Below, in pieces: positions 8,785-20,948 of a stretch of DNA of 64,000 nucleotides (position 1 is the first letter of the stretch; the number at the start of each line of letters is the position of its first letter). This stretch comes from Lautropia dentalis (GTDB lineage: Bacteria > Pseudomonadota > Gammaproteobacteria > Burkholderiales > Burkholderiaceae_E), in the NCBI RefSeq assembly GCF_003892345.1, contig NZ_RRUE01000002.1, positions 248,001 to 312,000 of the forward strand. Direction: 5' to 3'. A program made the position numbers and the translations under genes. The notes beneath the pieces are model-generated. The model made no database searches. It saw only the letters and a program-made list of their open reading frames with translations, and was not told the origin of the DNA.

Positions 8785-9686
8785 CAGCGGTCTTTCGGGT
8801 CCAGCGCGTCGCGCAGACCGTCACCCAGGAAGTTGAAGCAGAACAGCGTTGCCACCAGGAAGAAGGCGGGCACCAGCAGCTGCCAGGGGGCCGTCTCGAT
8901 GGTGAGCGCCCCTTCCTGCAGCATCGAGCCCCAGCTGGCCATCGGCTCCTGCACGCCCAGCCCCAGGAAGCTGAGGAAGGATTCGTACATGATCATGCCG
9001 GGCACCAGCAGCGAGGCATACACCATCACCACCCCCAGCACGTTGGGGATGATGTGGCGCACCACGATACGGCGCCGCGACATGCCGCTCACCCGGGCCG
9101 CCTCGACGAACTCCTTGTGCTTGAGGCTCAGCGTCTGGCCACGCACGATGCGCGCCACATCCAGCCACGACACCAGGCCCACCGCCGCAAAGATCAGGAT
9201 CAGGCTGCGGCCGAAGAACGTCGTCAGCAGGATGACGAAGAGCATGAACGGGAAGGCGTTGAGGATTTCCAGAAAGCGCATCATCAGCGAGTCGATCTTG
9301 CCGCCGAAGAAGCCGGCCAGCGCCCCATAGAGCGTGCCGATCACCACCGCCACCAGGGCGCCGGACAGGCCCACCAGCAGCGAGATGCGGCCGCCGACGG
9401 CCGCCCGCGACAGGAGGTCCCGCCCCAGCGAATCCGTCCCCAGAAAGTGCCGGGCAGACGGCGGTGCCGACAGCGCGTCCCAGTCGTTGAAATCGTAGGC
9501 ATAGTGGGTGAGCATCGGCGCGAAGATCACGAACAGGGTGATCAGCGCCAGAATGGTCACGCTGTACACCGCGGCCCGGTTCTTGCGAAAGCGCCGCCAG
9601 GCGTCGTCCCACAGGCTGCTGCCCTGCATCTGGGCACGTTCTGCAGCGTCTGCCAGGGCTTCGGTTTTTTCTTTCTTGACTATCAT
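8784..9686 (-). CDS. oppC: Oligopeptide ABC transporter permease, OppC type
   Basis: A 300-residue inner-membrane permease. Residues 22-100 carry the OppC N-terminal domain (WDDAWRRFRKNRAAVYSV) and the HFLGTDSLGRDLLSRAAVGGR motif typical of DppC/OppC. The cytoplasmic EAA loop reads EAARVSGMSRRRIVVRHIIPN. Six membrane segments are expected. It pairs with OppB to form the channel. It lies 30 bp after oppB and overlaps the fused ATPase gene by one base. Confidence 0.93.
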   Translation of the reverse strand: MIVKKEKTEALADAAERAQMQGSSLWDDAWRRFRKNRAAVYSVTILALITLFVIFAPMLTHYAYDFNDWDALSAPPSARHFLGTDSLGRDLLSRAAVGGRISLLVGLSGALVAVVIGTLYGALAGFFGGKIDSLMMRFLEILNAFPFMLFVILLTTFFGRSLILIFAAVGLVSWLDVARIVRGQTLSLKHKEFVEAARVSGMSRRRIVVRHIIPNVLGVVMVYASLLVPGMIMYESFLSFLGLGVQEPMASWGSMLQEGALTIETAPWQLLVPAFFLVATLFCFNFLGDGLRDALDPKDR

Positions 9687-9716
9687 GTACGTTCTCTGCT
9701 CAGGTGCCCTGCCAGC

Positions 9717-10637
9717 TCAGTAACGGATTTTCGGGTCGATCAGCGCGTACAGGATGTCCAGAATCGCGTTGAACACGATGGCCAGGACACCCACCATGAT
9801 CGTCAGGCCGAGAATCATGCCGTAGTCACGGTTCAGTGCCCCGTTGACGAACATCTGGCCAATGCCCGGCAGGCCGAACACCGACTCGATCACGATGGCG
9901 CCGGTGATGATGCCCACGAAGGCCGGCCCCAGGAACGACACGATCGGCAGCATGGCCGGACGCAGGGCGTGGCGCAGCACGATGGCGCGAGTGGACAGCC
10001 CCTTGGCGCGGGCGGTGCGGATGTACGGGCTGTTGAGCACCTCGATCATCGCGCCCCGTGTGATGCGCGCAATGCTCGACACATAGCTGATGGCCAGCGC
10101 CGCCACCGGCAATATCATGTTCATGAGCGCCCCGTCATTCCATCCCCCGGCCGGCAGCCACTTCAGGTAGATGGCAAAGATCAGGATCAGGATCGGCGCC
10201 TTCACGAAGCTGGGCACGATCACCCCGATCATGGCCACCGTCATCAGCGTGTAATCCACCCAGGTATTGCGCCGCAGCGCCGCATAGATGCCCAGCGACA
10301 TCCCGACCACCACCGCAATGGAAAAGGCGTACACGCCGATTTCCACCGACACGGGCAGCGCCTGCGCCAGCAGCTCGTTGACGGAAAAGTCGCGGTACTT
10401 GAACGACGGCCCCAGATCCCCCATGGCCAGCTGCTTCAGGTAGTGGAAATACTGCAGATACATCGGATCGTTCAGGTGGTACTTGGCCTCGATGTTGGCC
10501 ATCACCTCCGGCGGCAGGTTCTTGAGGCCCGTGAACGGGCTGCCCGGTGCCAGCCGCATCATGAAGAACGACACGGTGATGAGCACCAGCATCGTGGGAA
10601 TGGCTGCCAGTATCCGTTTGAAGATGAATTTCAGCAT
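9717..10637 (-). CDS. oppB: Oligopeptide ABC transporter permease, OppB type
   Basis: A 306-residue permease that begins MLKFIFKRILAAIPTMLVL, the standard OppB first helix, so the ATG at 10637 is preferred over an upstream one. The EAA loop is RTARAKGLSTRAIVLRHALRPA and the family ending is GLPGIGQMFVNGALNRDYGMI with ALIDPKIRY. It forms the membrane channel with OppC. The gap to the upstream oppA gene (about 105 bp) contains a hairpin that is also a copy of dispersed repeat family A. Confidence 0.93.
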   Translation of the reverse strand: MLKFIFKRILAAIPTMLVLITVSFFMMRLAPGSPFTGLKNLPPEVMANIEAKYHLNDPMYLQYFHYLKQLAMGDLGPSFKYRDFSVNELLAQALPVSVEIGVYAFSIAVVVGMSLGIYAALRRNTWVDYTLMTVAMIGVIVPSFVKAPILILIFAIYLKWLPAGGWNDGALMNMILPVAALAISYVSSIARITRGAMIEVLNSPYIRTARAKGLSTRAIVLRHALRPAMLPIVSFLGPAFVGIITGAIVIESVFGLPGIGQMFVNGALNRDYGMILGLTIMVGVLAIVFNAILDILYALIDPKIRY

Positions 10638-10697
10638 GATCGTTTCATGTCCTGGCGGCCTGCGCCGCCTGCAAGGCGTGGCGGGTTGGCGCACACC

Positions 10698-10734
10698 ATG
10701 AACTCACGCACCCACACGGGACGCATGAGTTCAT
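10698..10734 (-). repeat. Inverted repeat between oppA and oppB (family A repeat copy)
   Basis: ATGAACTCA at 10698-10706 pairs with TGAGTTCAT at 10726-10734. Read on the minus strand it matches the dispersed family A repeat (GCGTCATGAACTCAT then GCGTCCC). It follows the oppA stop directly and could dampen read-through or protect the oppA message end. Confidence 0.6.
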
Positions 10735-10742
10735 GACGCGCC

Positions 10743-12377
10743 CTATTTCTCGGGGGTCTCGGGAGCAAAAGACCACCGCTTCACCACGTAGTTCAGCAGC
10801 GGGTCATGGTCGGAATAGCCGCGGATATCGGGCTTGACCATGTTCACCATCACCTGGTGGTAGAGCGGGATGAAGGCCGTATCCTGCTGCAGCATCGCCT
10901 CGGCCTGCGTATAGAGCTTCGTGCGCTCTTCCGGCGTGCGGCCGGCGCTCAGGGTGTCGTCCAGCAGCTTGTCGAAGGCCCGGTTCTCGTAATGGAACAC
11001 GTTGTTCGCGCTGCCCGCACGGAAGATGTTCAGCATGCTGGACGGGTCGTTGAAGTCGGGGCACCACCCGCCGAACGACAGGGTGAAACTGCCCGTGTTG
11101 CGCGTGTCCTGGTAGGTTTTCCACTCCTGGTTGATCAGGCTGGCCTCGATGAAGGGCACGGCCGTCTTCCAGATGGAGCGCAGCGCGGAAATCTGCTTGC
11201 GCGAGCTTTCGTTGGTGGAATAGAGCACCTCGAAGGTCAGCGGCTTGCTGTCGTTGTAGCCAGCCTCGTTGAGCAGCCGGGTGGCCTCGGCCACCTTCTT
11301 CTCGTGGCTCCAGTCCTTCCAGTCGGGGGCAATCTGGTCGACGCCCTGCATGTCGGGCGAAGTCAGCTGGTAGGCGGGCCTGTCCCCGCGTTGCGCCACC
11401 TTCGTCACAATGTTGCGGTCGGTCAGCATGCTGAGCGCCCGGCGCACCTTCGGGTTGTCGAACGGGGGCATGCGATGGTTGGGCTCCAGGTACCACGTGC
11501 ACAGCGAGGTGATGTGGTGCACCTGCCCGGGGAATTCCTTCTCGGCCGACTTGATCTGGTCCTGCGGGACCGAATAGGTGACATCCACCTCGTCGGCCCG
11601 ATAGCGGTTGAACTCGTTGCCGGCCGGCAGCATGGTCACGGCCGGAATGGACACGCTGTCGTGGTCGTAATATTTCGGGTTCTTCTCCATCTTGATATGG
11701 CTGTTCACCCGCCAGCCCTTCAGCAGGTAGGCGCCGCTCGACACATAGTGCTCCGGCTGTGTCCACTTGTCCCCGTACTTCTCCACGGTGGCCCGGTGCA
11801 CCGGATAGGTCCAGGCCATGACCATCATGTCCGGAAAATAGGGCACCGACTCGGTGAGCGTGAACTGCAGCGTCTTTTTGTCCAACGCTTTCACACCGAG
11901 TGTTTCCGGCCTCGCCTTGCCCTGCATGATGGCGTCGGCATTGAGCACCTTGCCATCGGCCAGATACCCGCCGTAGATCCCCCCCGTCTTCGGGTCGGTC
12001 AGGCGGCGGAAACTGTAGACGAAATCATCGGCCGTGATCGGATCGCCATTGGACCACTGGGCATCGCGCAGATGGAAGGTCCAGATGCGGTCGCCCTGGC
12101 TTTCCCAGTGCGTGGCCAGCCCCGGAATGGTCTTGCCCTCACCGTCGGAGGCGGTCAGGCCATCCATCAGCTGGCGGATGACCGTATTGGCAGCCATTTC
12201 ACCGGCCTTCTGCGGGTCGAGCGTGGCGGGCTCGACACTGTTGCCGATGACGACGCGGTTGTACTCGGTACGCTTGAAGGGAGGCGCCGGCTTGACTTCG
12301 CGCTCGCAGCCCGACAGCACCAGAGCGGCAGTGACGGACAGACACAAGACTGAATGAGGCTTGACAGAGAACACCAC
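10743..12377 (-). CDS. oppA: Oligopeptide-binding lipoprotein, OppA/MppA family
   Basis: A 544-residue solute-binding protein (SBP family 5). The signal peptide ends in the lipobox LVLSGC, so the mature protein is anchored by its Cys in the membrane facing the periplasm. Family motifs include SVEPATLDPQKAGEMAANTVIRQL near residue 48, WTFHLRDAQWSNGDPITADDFVYSFRRLTDP, YVSSGAYLLKGW and the C-terminal LYHQVMVNMVKP. It captures peptides and delivers them to OppBC. It starts with adjacent GTG codons (12377 or 12374) behind a GGGAGAA ribosome site. First gene of the operon. Confidence 0.92.
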   Translation of the reverse strand: MVFSVKPHSVLCLSVTAALVLSGCEREVKPAPPFKRTEYNRVVIGNSVEPATLDPQKAGEMAANTVIRQLMDGLTASDGEGKTIPGLATHWESQGDRIWTFHLRDAQWSNGDPITADDFVYSFRRLTDPKTGGIYGGYLADGKVLNADAIMQGKARPETLGVKALDKKTLQFTLTESVPYFPDMMVMAWTYPVHRATVEKYGDKWTQPEHYVSSGAYLLKGWRVNSHIKMEKNPKYYDHDSVSIPAVTMLPAGNEFNRYRADEVDVTYSVPQDQIKSAEKEFPGQVHHITSLCTWYLEPNHRMPPFDNPKVRRALSMLTDRNIVTKVAQRGDRPAYQLTSPDMQGVDQIAPDWKDWSHEKKVAEATRLLNEAGYNDSKPLTFEVLYSTNESSRKQISALRSIWKTAVPFIEASLINQEWKTYQDTRNTGSFTLSFGGWCPDFNDPSSMLNIFRAGSANNVFHYENRAFDKLLDDTLSAGRTPEERTKLYTQAEAMLQQDTAFIPLYHQVMVNMVKPDIRGYSDHDPLLNYVVKRWSFAPETPEK

Positions 12378-13001
12378 ACTTCTCCCGTTTTTCTTTTTGT
12401 ACGGAACTGGCCGACACCCTGGACACCGTCATGCTTCCGGCAGCGCCAGCTGCATGTATCCATTATGCGACAGACCGGGGCGGTACCACGACGACTGCAC
12501 ACAATCCTGTTACGCGCCGGGGATATTAGCAGGCGCACGGCCTGATTCACTCCTTCGGGAAAACCCTGCCCTTTTGCGGCGTCTTCACGCGCCGTACCAA
12601 AGGTAGCGGCGGGCTTCACCGGGAAGGCCGGCAACAGCCGGGACAGCCGAACAGGAGAGGAGCGTCACGGCTCCCGACGTGATCTCGGGCCATCCGCTGA
12701 TGACCCGCTGATGACCCGCTGATGACCTGCTGATGACCTGCTGATGACCTGCTGATGACCTGCTGATGACCTGCTGATGACCTGCTGATGACCTGCTGAT
12801 GACCTGCTGATGACCCGCTGGTGGGCCGATGACTGCCCGACGGCTCCCAAGGCAGCAGACTGCAGGGGCTTGGGCACTCCGCCAGCATCGGGCGGGGTAG
12901 GATATCGTCAGCGCGTCGCGGACCTGCCCATCCCCGCGCCCCAGCGTGTAACGGACCCATTCGTCCCCGCACGCCAGAAACACACCCGCACGGAGCATCC
13001 C
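12378..13001. other. 624-bp gap: opp promoter side, 11-bp array, family A repeats
   Basis: This gap separates oppA (minus) from the isomerase gene (plus), so both promoters should lie in it; I see no certain boxes. It holds the 11-bp tandem array described separately (12697-12817). Two neighbouring copies of dispersed repeat family A follow (about 12912-12941 and 12944-12975), the second ending 27 bp before the isomerase start. No gene is supported. Confidence 0.55.
12697..12817 (+). repeat. 11 tandem copies of an 11-bp unit
   Basis: The unit is CTGATGACCTG, with CTGATGACCCG in the first two copies and the last. Units start every 11 bases from 12697 and a degenerate end unit begins at 12818. 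The period is close to one DNA helical turn, so all units face the same side. It lies about 185 bp upstream of the isomerase start. Confidence 0.95.
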
Positions 13002-13460
13002 ATGAAGATCGCGATGGCCGGAGATCACGCCGGATTTGCCATGAAGGCCGAGCTGAAAAAGCTGCTGGAGCAGCAGGGACACGAAGTGACCGACTTCGGC
13101 CCGTTCTCGGAGGAAGGCTGCGACCTGCCGGACTTCATCTACCCGGCTTCGCTGGCCGTCAGCAATGGGGAGGTCGAGCGGGGCATCTTCATCGATGGCG
13201 TGGGCTATGGCAGCGCGCTGATCGCCAACAAGCTGCCGGGCGTGTTTGCCGCCGTCTGCCAGGATCCGTTCTGCGCCGGACTTGCCCGCTCGCACTCGAA
13301 CACCAACGTGCTGTGCCTGGGCGGCAAGATCATCGGCTCTGCCATCGCGCAGGAAATCGTGAAGACCTGGATGACCACCAACTACCTGGCCGACAACCCG
13401 CGCTACACCCAGCGGGTAGACAAGGTGGTGGCCATTGCAGCGAAGCACACCACGAAGTGA
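13002..13460 (+). CDS. RpiB/LacAB-family sugar-phosphate isomerase, catalytic Cys missing
   Basis: A 152-residue protein with the RpiB fold: start MKIAMAGDHAGFAMK, then EVTDFGP, then ANKLPGVFAAVC and RSHSNTNVLCLGGKIIG. Family members interconvert ribose 5-phosphate and ribulose 5-phosphate or related aldose and ketose phosphates. The usual active-site stretch CG(S/T)G is here DGVG, placing Asp65 where Escherichia coli RpiB has its catalytic Cys. Some relatives use an acidic residue instead, so it may act on another sugar phosphate such as a tetrose phosphate. The ATG at 13002 has GGAG at 12992-12995. Confidence 0.85.
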   Translation: MKIAMAGDHAGFAMKAELKKLLEQQGHEVTDFGPFSEEGCDLPDFIYPASLAVSNGEVERGIFIDGVGYGSALIANKLPGVFAAVCQDPFCAGLARSHSNTNVLCLGGKIIGSAIAQEIVKTWMTTNYLADNPRYTQRVDKVVAIAAKHTTK

Positions 13461-13524
13461 GGCATCGCGACACGGCATAATCCATGGGACATCCAGAATG
13501 CATCGAATGACGAGGTGACGTCCC

Positions 13525-13854
13525 ATGAACTCCGGCACTGTCAAGATTGTCGACCGTCTTTCTGCGGTCGAGGCCATCAACCAGATGAGCGAGGAAGATC
13601 TGGTCTTTCTCAACCGGCTCATCATCGAGCGCTGCAAACTCATCCGCCAGGCGCGCGCCACCGTGCAGATGACCCGCTTCAACGTAGGCGACCGGGTCAG
13701 CTTCATCGCCCATGGCGAAGACAAGGAAGGCACGGTCATCCGGCTGAACAAGAAGACCGTCAGCATTGCGGTCGATGACGGCCACCAGTGGAACGTCGCG
13801 CCCGGGCTGCTGAAGCTGGTTCAGTCGGCCGGGGATGAGCTGTGGCTGGGTTGA
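13525..13854 (+). CDS. Small KOW/SH3-like protein, unknown function
   Basis: A 109-residue cytoplasmic protein. The N-terminal half is helical and charged (SEEDLVFLNRLIIERCKLIRQ). Residues 55-98 look like a KOW/SH3-type beta barrel: FNVGDRVSFIAHG, GTVIRLNKKTVSIAVDDG, HQWNVAPGLLK. Such barrels bind nucleic acid or protein. The start has GAGGTG at 13512-13517. Its stop is only 15 bp from the convergent transporter gene. Function is not assigned. Confidence 0.75.
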   Translation: MNSGTVKIVDRLSAVEAINQMSEEDLVFLNRLIIERCKLIRQARATVQMTRFNVGDRVSFIAHGEDKEGTVIRLNKKTVSIAVDDGHQWNVAPGLLKLVQSAGDELWLG

Positions 13855-13869
13855 TGACGGTGCCGCTCC

Positions 13870-14778
13870 TCACCGCCCCCGGCGCTGCCCCACGTTGATC
13901 AGCGCAAGCCCCACCACGGCCAGCACCACCCCCAGCAGCAGCGAGGCATCCACCGTCTCGCCCAGCCACCAGGCGGCCAGCCCGATGCCGAAAATGGGCA
14001 CCAGCACGATGTACGCGGCTGCATTGCCGGCCCCCAGCGCCTTCACCCCGCCAAAGTACCAGGCATAGGCCAGCACGGTACCGACGAAGGCCAGCGCCAG
14101 CATGTTGTACCAGGTATAGGCCGAGGCGCCGGCCACGGCCTGCCATCCGGCCACACCGTCCACCATCAGCCCGGCCGGTATCAGCGCCAGACCACCGATG
14201 ACCGCGCTCACGGCCGTGGCGGTGAGCGGCGGAATGCCCTTCATCACCACCCGGCTGAGCAGCGTATAGCTGGACCAGCACAGCGCCGCGCCCAGAATCA
14301 GCGCCTCACCGGCGCCCACGCCACCGCGCCACAGCAGGGAAATGTCACCATGCGAGACGGCCACCATGGCCCCCGACAGGGACAGCACCATGCCCAGCCC
14401 GATGACGGGGTTGAGCTTCTCACCAAACAGCCAGGCGGCCACCAGCAGCGTGATGGCCGGGTTCAGTGTGATGATCACCGCTCCCTTGCCCGCCGGGATG
14501 TACTGCATGCCGGACATGAACAGGACGGTGTAGAGAAACACCCCCACGGCGGCGCAGGCCGTCAGGCCCAGCCACTGCCGGCCATCCAGCGCGCGGATGC
14601 TGCGGAAGCGGTCGACGGCAAACACCCAGGCCAGCAGGGCCGCGCCTGCCAGCAGGAAGCGCAGCGCCGCACCGGTGACGGGCGGCACCGTTTTGACGAT
14701 TTCACGCGCCCAGGACCAGGTGGCGCCCCACGATGCAGCCACGCCGATCAGGCGCAGATGGATGCCGAGGTTGTTCAT
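13870..14778 (-). CDS. EamA/DMT-family transporter
   Basis: A 302-residue protein with ten expected membrane helices and two EamA repeats (GVAASWGATWSWAREIV and PPVTGAALRFLLAGAALL in the first; ILGAALCWSSYTLLSRVVMKG and GNAAAYIVLVPIFGIGLAAWWLGE in the second). DMT proteins export or exchange small metabolites such as amino acids; the substrate here is unknown. The ATG at 14778 is preferred because CGGAG precedes it. A decayed fragment of a related gene lies about 2.5 kb away, at 16530-16585. Confidence 0.9.
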   Translation of the reverse strand: MNNLGIHLRLIGVAASWGATWSWAREIVKTVPPVTGAALRFLLAGAALLAWVFAVDRFRSIRALDGRQWLGLTACAAVGVFLYTVLFMSGMQYIPAGKGAVIITLNPAITLLVAAWLFGEKLNPVIGLGMVLSLSGAMVAVSHGDISLLWRGGVGAGEALILGAALCWSSYTLLSRVVMKGIPPLTATAVSAVIGGLALIPAGLMVDGVAGWQAVAGASAYTWYNMLALAFVGTVLAYAWYFGGVKALGAGNAAAYIVLVPIFGIGLAAWWLGETVDASLLLGVVLAVVGLALINVGQRRGR

Positions 14779-14975
14779 GTCGTGCTCCGCAGTTGCAGGG
14801 CAACATGATGACGGGGGACGGGGGTGCTGTCCAATCAGGCTGGCGTAACACGCGGTAAACCGGCTGCTGGGTGACCAGAAATTGACAACAGACAGGGGCG
14901 AACACAGCACAAAGCAGCCCCTGAGACACCGGCGCTCCAGCTTCCTGAAAGAAAACCGGAGCGCCTGCATGTCAT

Positions 14976-16169
14976 TCATCCAATGTCAATGTCTATATTT
15001 GTGCCATTCCCTTGCCAACGGAAAGTTGAAAAGACTGAACCGGGAATGTTTGGTGTATCCTCAATATAAACTCCACCGTTACCGAAGCGGTGCCCGTAGC
15101 TCCAACCCTCCTGAATCGTCCACAACGAGCAGTGCAGTCGCTTGGCTGGATTGTAGCTGTCCAGGTTGTAGGAAATTTCATAGCATACCTGAACATCACG
15201 GTCGTCTTGCCCTGCTCTCCAGAAAAGACGAACTTTGGCTCTTGACGATTCCCACGTCTGGATCGTTTCGTTCTCCAAAAATCGCTGCCTGTGCGAAATA
15301 ACGCGTTTTGTATTTGCATGAAGAACACTCTGATCCATCCACCGGACCCAATAGTTGTTGAATGGATCACCGCCCAGCGTCAGAACCAGCCTGTCCGGCA
15401 ACGACAGACTCTTTTTCGAACCGTTTGCAATAAGGGTGAGCGTGACGGCCTGGAAGGAGTAAACTGACTCGGCTGAATAGTCCCCTATGGGCTTCGAGTA
15501 GACGTTGAGGATGTACTCGCCCTGCGCAGGCTCATACTTTTTCATCCCTTCGGTGTTGTGGCCTTCAATTTCCCTGGCGGGAGAGTAGAAATTGGGGGTA
15601 GTATTGCTGCCAGCTTCGATGCGGGGATAATTGCCCGACTCGCGTATTATATTGTTTGATTCATCTACCGGCCAGAATTCCACTGAATAATCGTCCCACT
15701 TATCCTCGACGATGGTTCCGATGATATTTCCCTGATCATCGTACACATCACGGGCCTGGATGCGAGAATACGCGCCAACAGGAGTGGTTGCATCCAGCAT
15801 GGTGGACAGTGCATCACCTCGCAATTTGCGCGACTGAAAAATCGCCGCCTTTCTGTCTCTATCCTGCACGGCGAGTTTTTGTGCCACTGCTGTATCCGTC
15901 GATAGCACCGTCTGCCCGCCTGTCGGCAGAATGATGGAAGTTTTTGTCCCTGTAGCAGGCGTGGAAACCGGCGTCACCGACGTACCCGTATTGGATCTGG
16001 AAGCAACATCACCCGTACCCGTATGTATCGATGACGTAGCAATCACCGCCGTCTTCGGACTGCTGGAGGCCGCCTTGCCTCCCTCACCACTGCCATCACC
16101 TCCACCGCAAGCAGACAGCAAAACGGCGACCATAACGGCCGGCGAAATCGATTTTGTAGACAGAGACAT
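14976..16169 (-). CDS. Putative lipoprotein, unknown family
   Basis: A 397-residue protein with signal and lipobox VLLSAC (Cys about 21), followed by a Gly/Ser/Thr-rich linker to about residue 85. The remaining part is beta-rich with many aromatic residues (EFWPVDES, YEPAQGEYILNVYSKP, WVRWMDQSVLHANTKR, VQVCYEISYNLDSYNP). It ends near GSVFSTFRWQGNGTN. I do not recognise the fold. Codon and base use is clearly more AT-rich than neighbouring genes, which suggests transfer. It stands alone with no operon partners. Confidence 0.65.
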   Translation of the reverse strand: MSLSTKSISPAVMVAVLLSACGGGDGSGEGGKAASSSPKTAVIATSSIHTGTGDVASRSNTGTSVTPVSTPATGTKTSIILPTGGQTVLSTDTAVAQKLAVQDRDRKAAIFQSRKLRGDALSTMLDATTPVGAYSRIQARDVYDDQGNIIGTIVEDKWDDYSVEFWPVDESNNIIRESGNYPRIEAGSNTTPNFYSPAREIEGHNTEGMKKYEPAQGEYILNVYSKPIGDYSAESVYSFQAVTLTLIANGSKKSLSLPDRLVLTLGGDPFNNYWVRWMDQSVLHANTKRVISHRQRFLENETIQTWESSRAKVRLFWRAGQDDRDVQVCYEISYNLDSYNPAKRLHCSLWTIQEGWSYGHRFGNGGVYIEDTPNIPGSVFSTFRWQGNGTNIDIDIG

Positions 16170-16529
16170 ACGAATGACTCCTGGGCTGTTGAAAAGAGAA
16201 CGGCCCCTGCGGCATGGATGCTCCTCTCAGGGGCATCTGAGACTTCAGACGTATAGATAGTAGATTTTTCAAAGACGAATTTGCACATTTCAATCTTTTT
16301 CTGGATGCAAAAGCAACACTTGCTGTTGTATATGTCGCCAATACAGCGTGGACACCGTAAGGCGACCACCTATCCATACAGTTTGGCGCTTTCAGACGCC
16401 AATCCAGACGCCAAAACAGATATTCGCCTGAATTTTGAGCGAACATCTGCTTTGGCGTCTGAGTGGTAAAACTGTGAATGTACGCGGCGCTGTTATGAGC
16501 CGAATTCTGGCGAAGCTGCGACGTGCGCA
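16170..16529. other. AT-rich gap with an 11-bp inverted repeat
   Basis: No gene is supported. CAGACGCCAAA at 16405-16415 pairs with TTTGGCGTCTG at 16451-16461, and a further direct copy of CAGACGCCAA lies at 16393-16402. The segment is AT-richer than the rest of the window and adjoins gene fragments, consistent with an old insertion. Confidence 0.6.
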
Positions 16530-16585
16530 ACCAGCCTGATGCCAAAAATGAGCGCCAGCACGATATATGCGGCTGCGGGGCCAAC
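16530..16585 (-). pseudogene. Fragment of an EamA-type transporter gene
   Basis: About 50 bases match the intact EamA gene at roughly 13979-14026 with about 83% identity by eye. Read on the minus strand it encodes AAAYIVLALIFGIRLV against AAAYIVLVPIFGIGLA in the intact gene. There is no start, and the frame does not continue as a transporter on either side. It is the remnant of a second related transporter. Confidence 0.7.
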
Positions 16586-16617
16586 ATGGTGGCCAGATGC
16601 CCCCGCAGGAGGAAGGG

Positions 16618-16698
16618 TCAAAACGAACCAGGAAACCCCTGCCGCCCATGTACCACAGCCAGGATGGTCACCACCTCATCCGATAATTGATTGATATT
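16618..16698 (-). pseudogene. ParE/RelE-type toxin, C-terminal remnant
   Basis: On the minus strand this encodes DEVVTILAVVHGRQGFP then a stop, which is the typical C-terminal strand of ParE/RelE-family toxins (an HGR-type ending). The rest of the toxin, some 70 residues, is missing. It follows directly after the antitoxin remnant, so an internal deletion removed most of the toxin gene. Confidence 0.7.
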
Positions 16699-16702
16699 GA
16701 AG

Positions 16703-19963
<3,261 letters not shown>

Positions 19964-20205
19964 GGAAATTCCTGCAGGATGGTCCGGGCAGTCCGGCAAG
20001 GAAGCCTCTGTGCAAATCCGGGGCTTCCAGGGGCACATCGCCCGGGGGCTTGCGCTGGCCGGCGGACCAGGGGCACCCTGCACTGGCATCGGTCAGTGCC
20101 TGTGATGCCCGGCTCGCGGCAGGCAGCCGGTAAGCGTCAAAGTCAAAAAACAGAAAATGTTGTCAAAAGCAGCCAGCCCGACAAGGTCAGGCACGGTGGC
20201 ATCTG

Positions 20206-20667
20206 TCAGGCAGCTGCATCCTCATGGGGAAACGGCGTCCCGGCCGGGTTACCGGCTTCAGCTTCGGCTGCTGCTTCCCAGAACCGCTCCAGCCCTTCCA
20301 GCACGCGCTCCACATCCAGCGACGTGCCGGCCAGCTCGAAACGGTAGAGCAGCGGCACGTTGCACTTATCGGCGATCACCCGCCCGGCGTGGGCGTAGTA
20401 GATGCCGAAGTTGCGGTTGCCGCTGGAAATCACCCCCCGCAGCAGGGCGCGGCGGCGGGGATCGTTCAGGAAGCGGATGACCTGTGGCGCCACGGCCCCC
20501 TTGCCTTCGCCATCGGCGTAGGTGGGGCTGATCAGCACGTAGGGTTCATCGGGCTCGGGCATGGGTTCGTCCGGCTCGATGGGAATGCGCTCGGCCTCCA
20601 CGCCCAGCTGGTCCACGAAACGGGCCGTGTTACTGGAGGAGGACGAGTAGTAGAAGAGCTGGGCCAT
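20206..20667 (-). CDS. nrdI: Flavodoxin-like NrdI
   Basis: A 153-residue flavoprotein. The start [22 protein letters not shown] is the FMN phosphate loop, followed by [12 protein letters not shown] and a [11 protein letters not shown] loop. NrdI supplies the oxidant needed to assemble the manganese-tyrosyl cofactor of NrdF. The family start fixes the ATG at 20667. It follows nrdH by 56 bp and precedes nrdE by about 240 bp. The C-terminal Glu/Ala extension is longer than usual. Confidence 0.93.
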   Translation of the reverse strand: MAQLFYYSSSSSNTARFVDQLGVEAERIPIEPDEPMPEPDEPYVLISPTYADGEGKGAVAPQVIRFLNDPRRRALLRGVISSGNRNFGIYYAHAGRVIADKCNVPLLYRFELAGTSLDVERVLEGLERFWEAAAEAEAGNPAGTPFPHEDAAA

Positions 20668-20723
20668 GACGATAGCGGTGAAGTGGCTACTGGCCCGCAC
20701 CACGCGGGCGCCGGCGCTGCAGA

Positions 20724-20948
20724 TCAGGCAGCCAGACGGCCGATCATGTCGGGGCGAAAGCCCGTCCAGTGCTGCTCGCCGGCAATGACCACCGGCGCCT
20801 GGCGGTAGCCCATGGCCAATACCTGGGCCATGGCCACGGCGTCCTGGGTCAGGTCGACCAGCGTGTAGGCAATGCCCTTCGCGTCGAGCGCGCGAGTGGT
20901 GGCGGTGCACTGGACGCAGGCAGGCTTGGAATAGACGGTGACGGTCAT
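20724..20948 (-). CDS. nrdH: Glutaredoxin-like NrdH redoxin
   Basis: A 74-residue thioredoxin-fold protein with the redox motif CVQC in [18 protein letters not shown] and the cis-Pro loop YRQAPVVI, ending in [10 protein letters not shown], which is typical of NrdH. It donates electrons to NrdE. First gene of the nrdHIEF operon. The ATG at 20948 is preceded by AAGGA. The transcript leader upstream holds a cobalamin riboswitch. Confidence 0.95.
   Translation of the reverse strand: MTVTVYSKPACVQCTATTRALDAKGIAYTLVDLTQDAVAMAQVLAMGYRQAPVVIAGEQHWTGFRPDMIGRLAA

Noticed and set aside
12699-12820. CRISPR array at the tandem repeats
   Set aside because: Repeats are 11 bp and contiguous, without spacers or cas genes.
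12616-12972. Minus-strand peptide with HQQVISRSSAG repeats
   Set aside because: It is only the translation of the 11-bp DNA array; no start context, no family, and no ribosome site.
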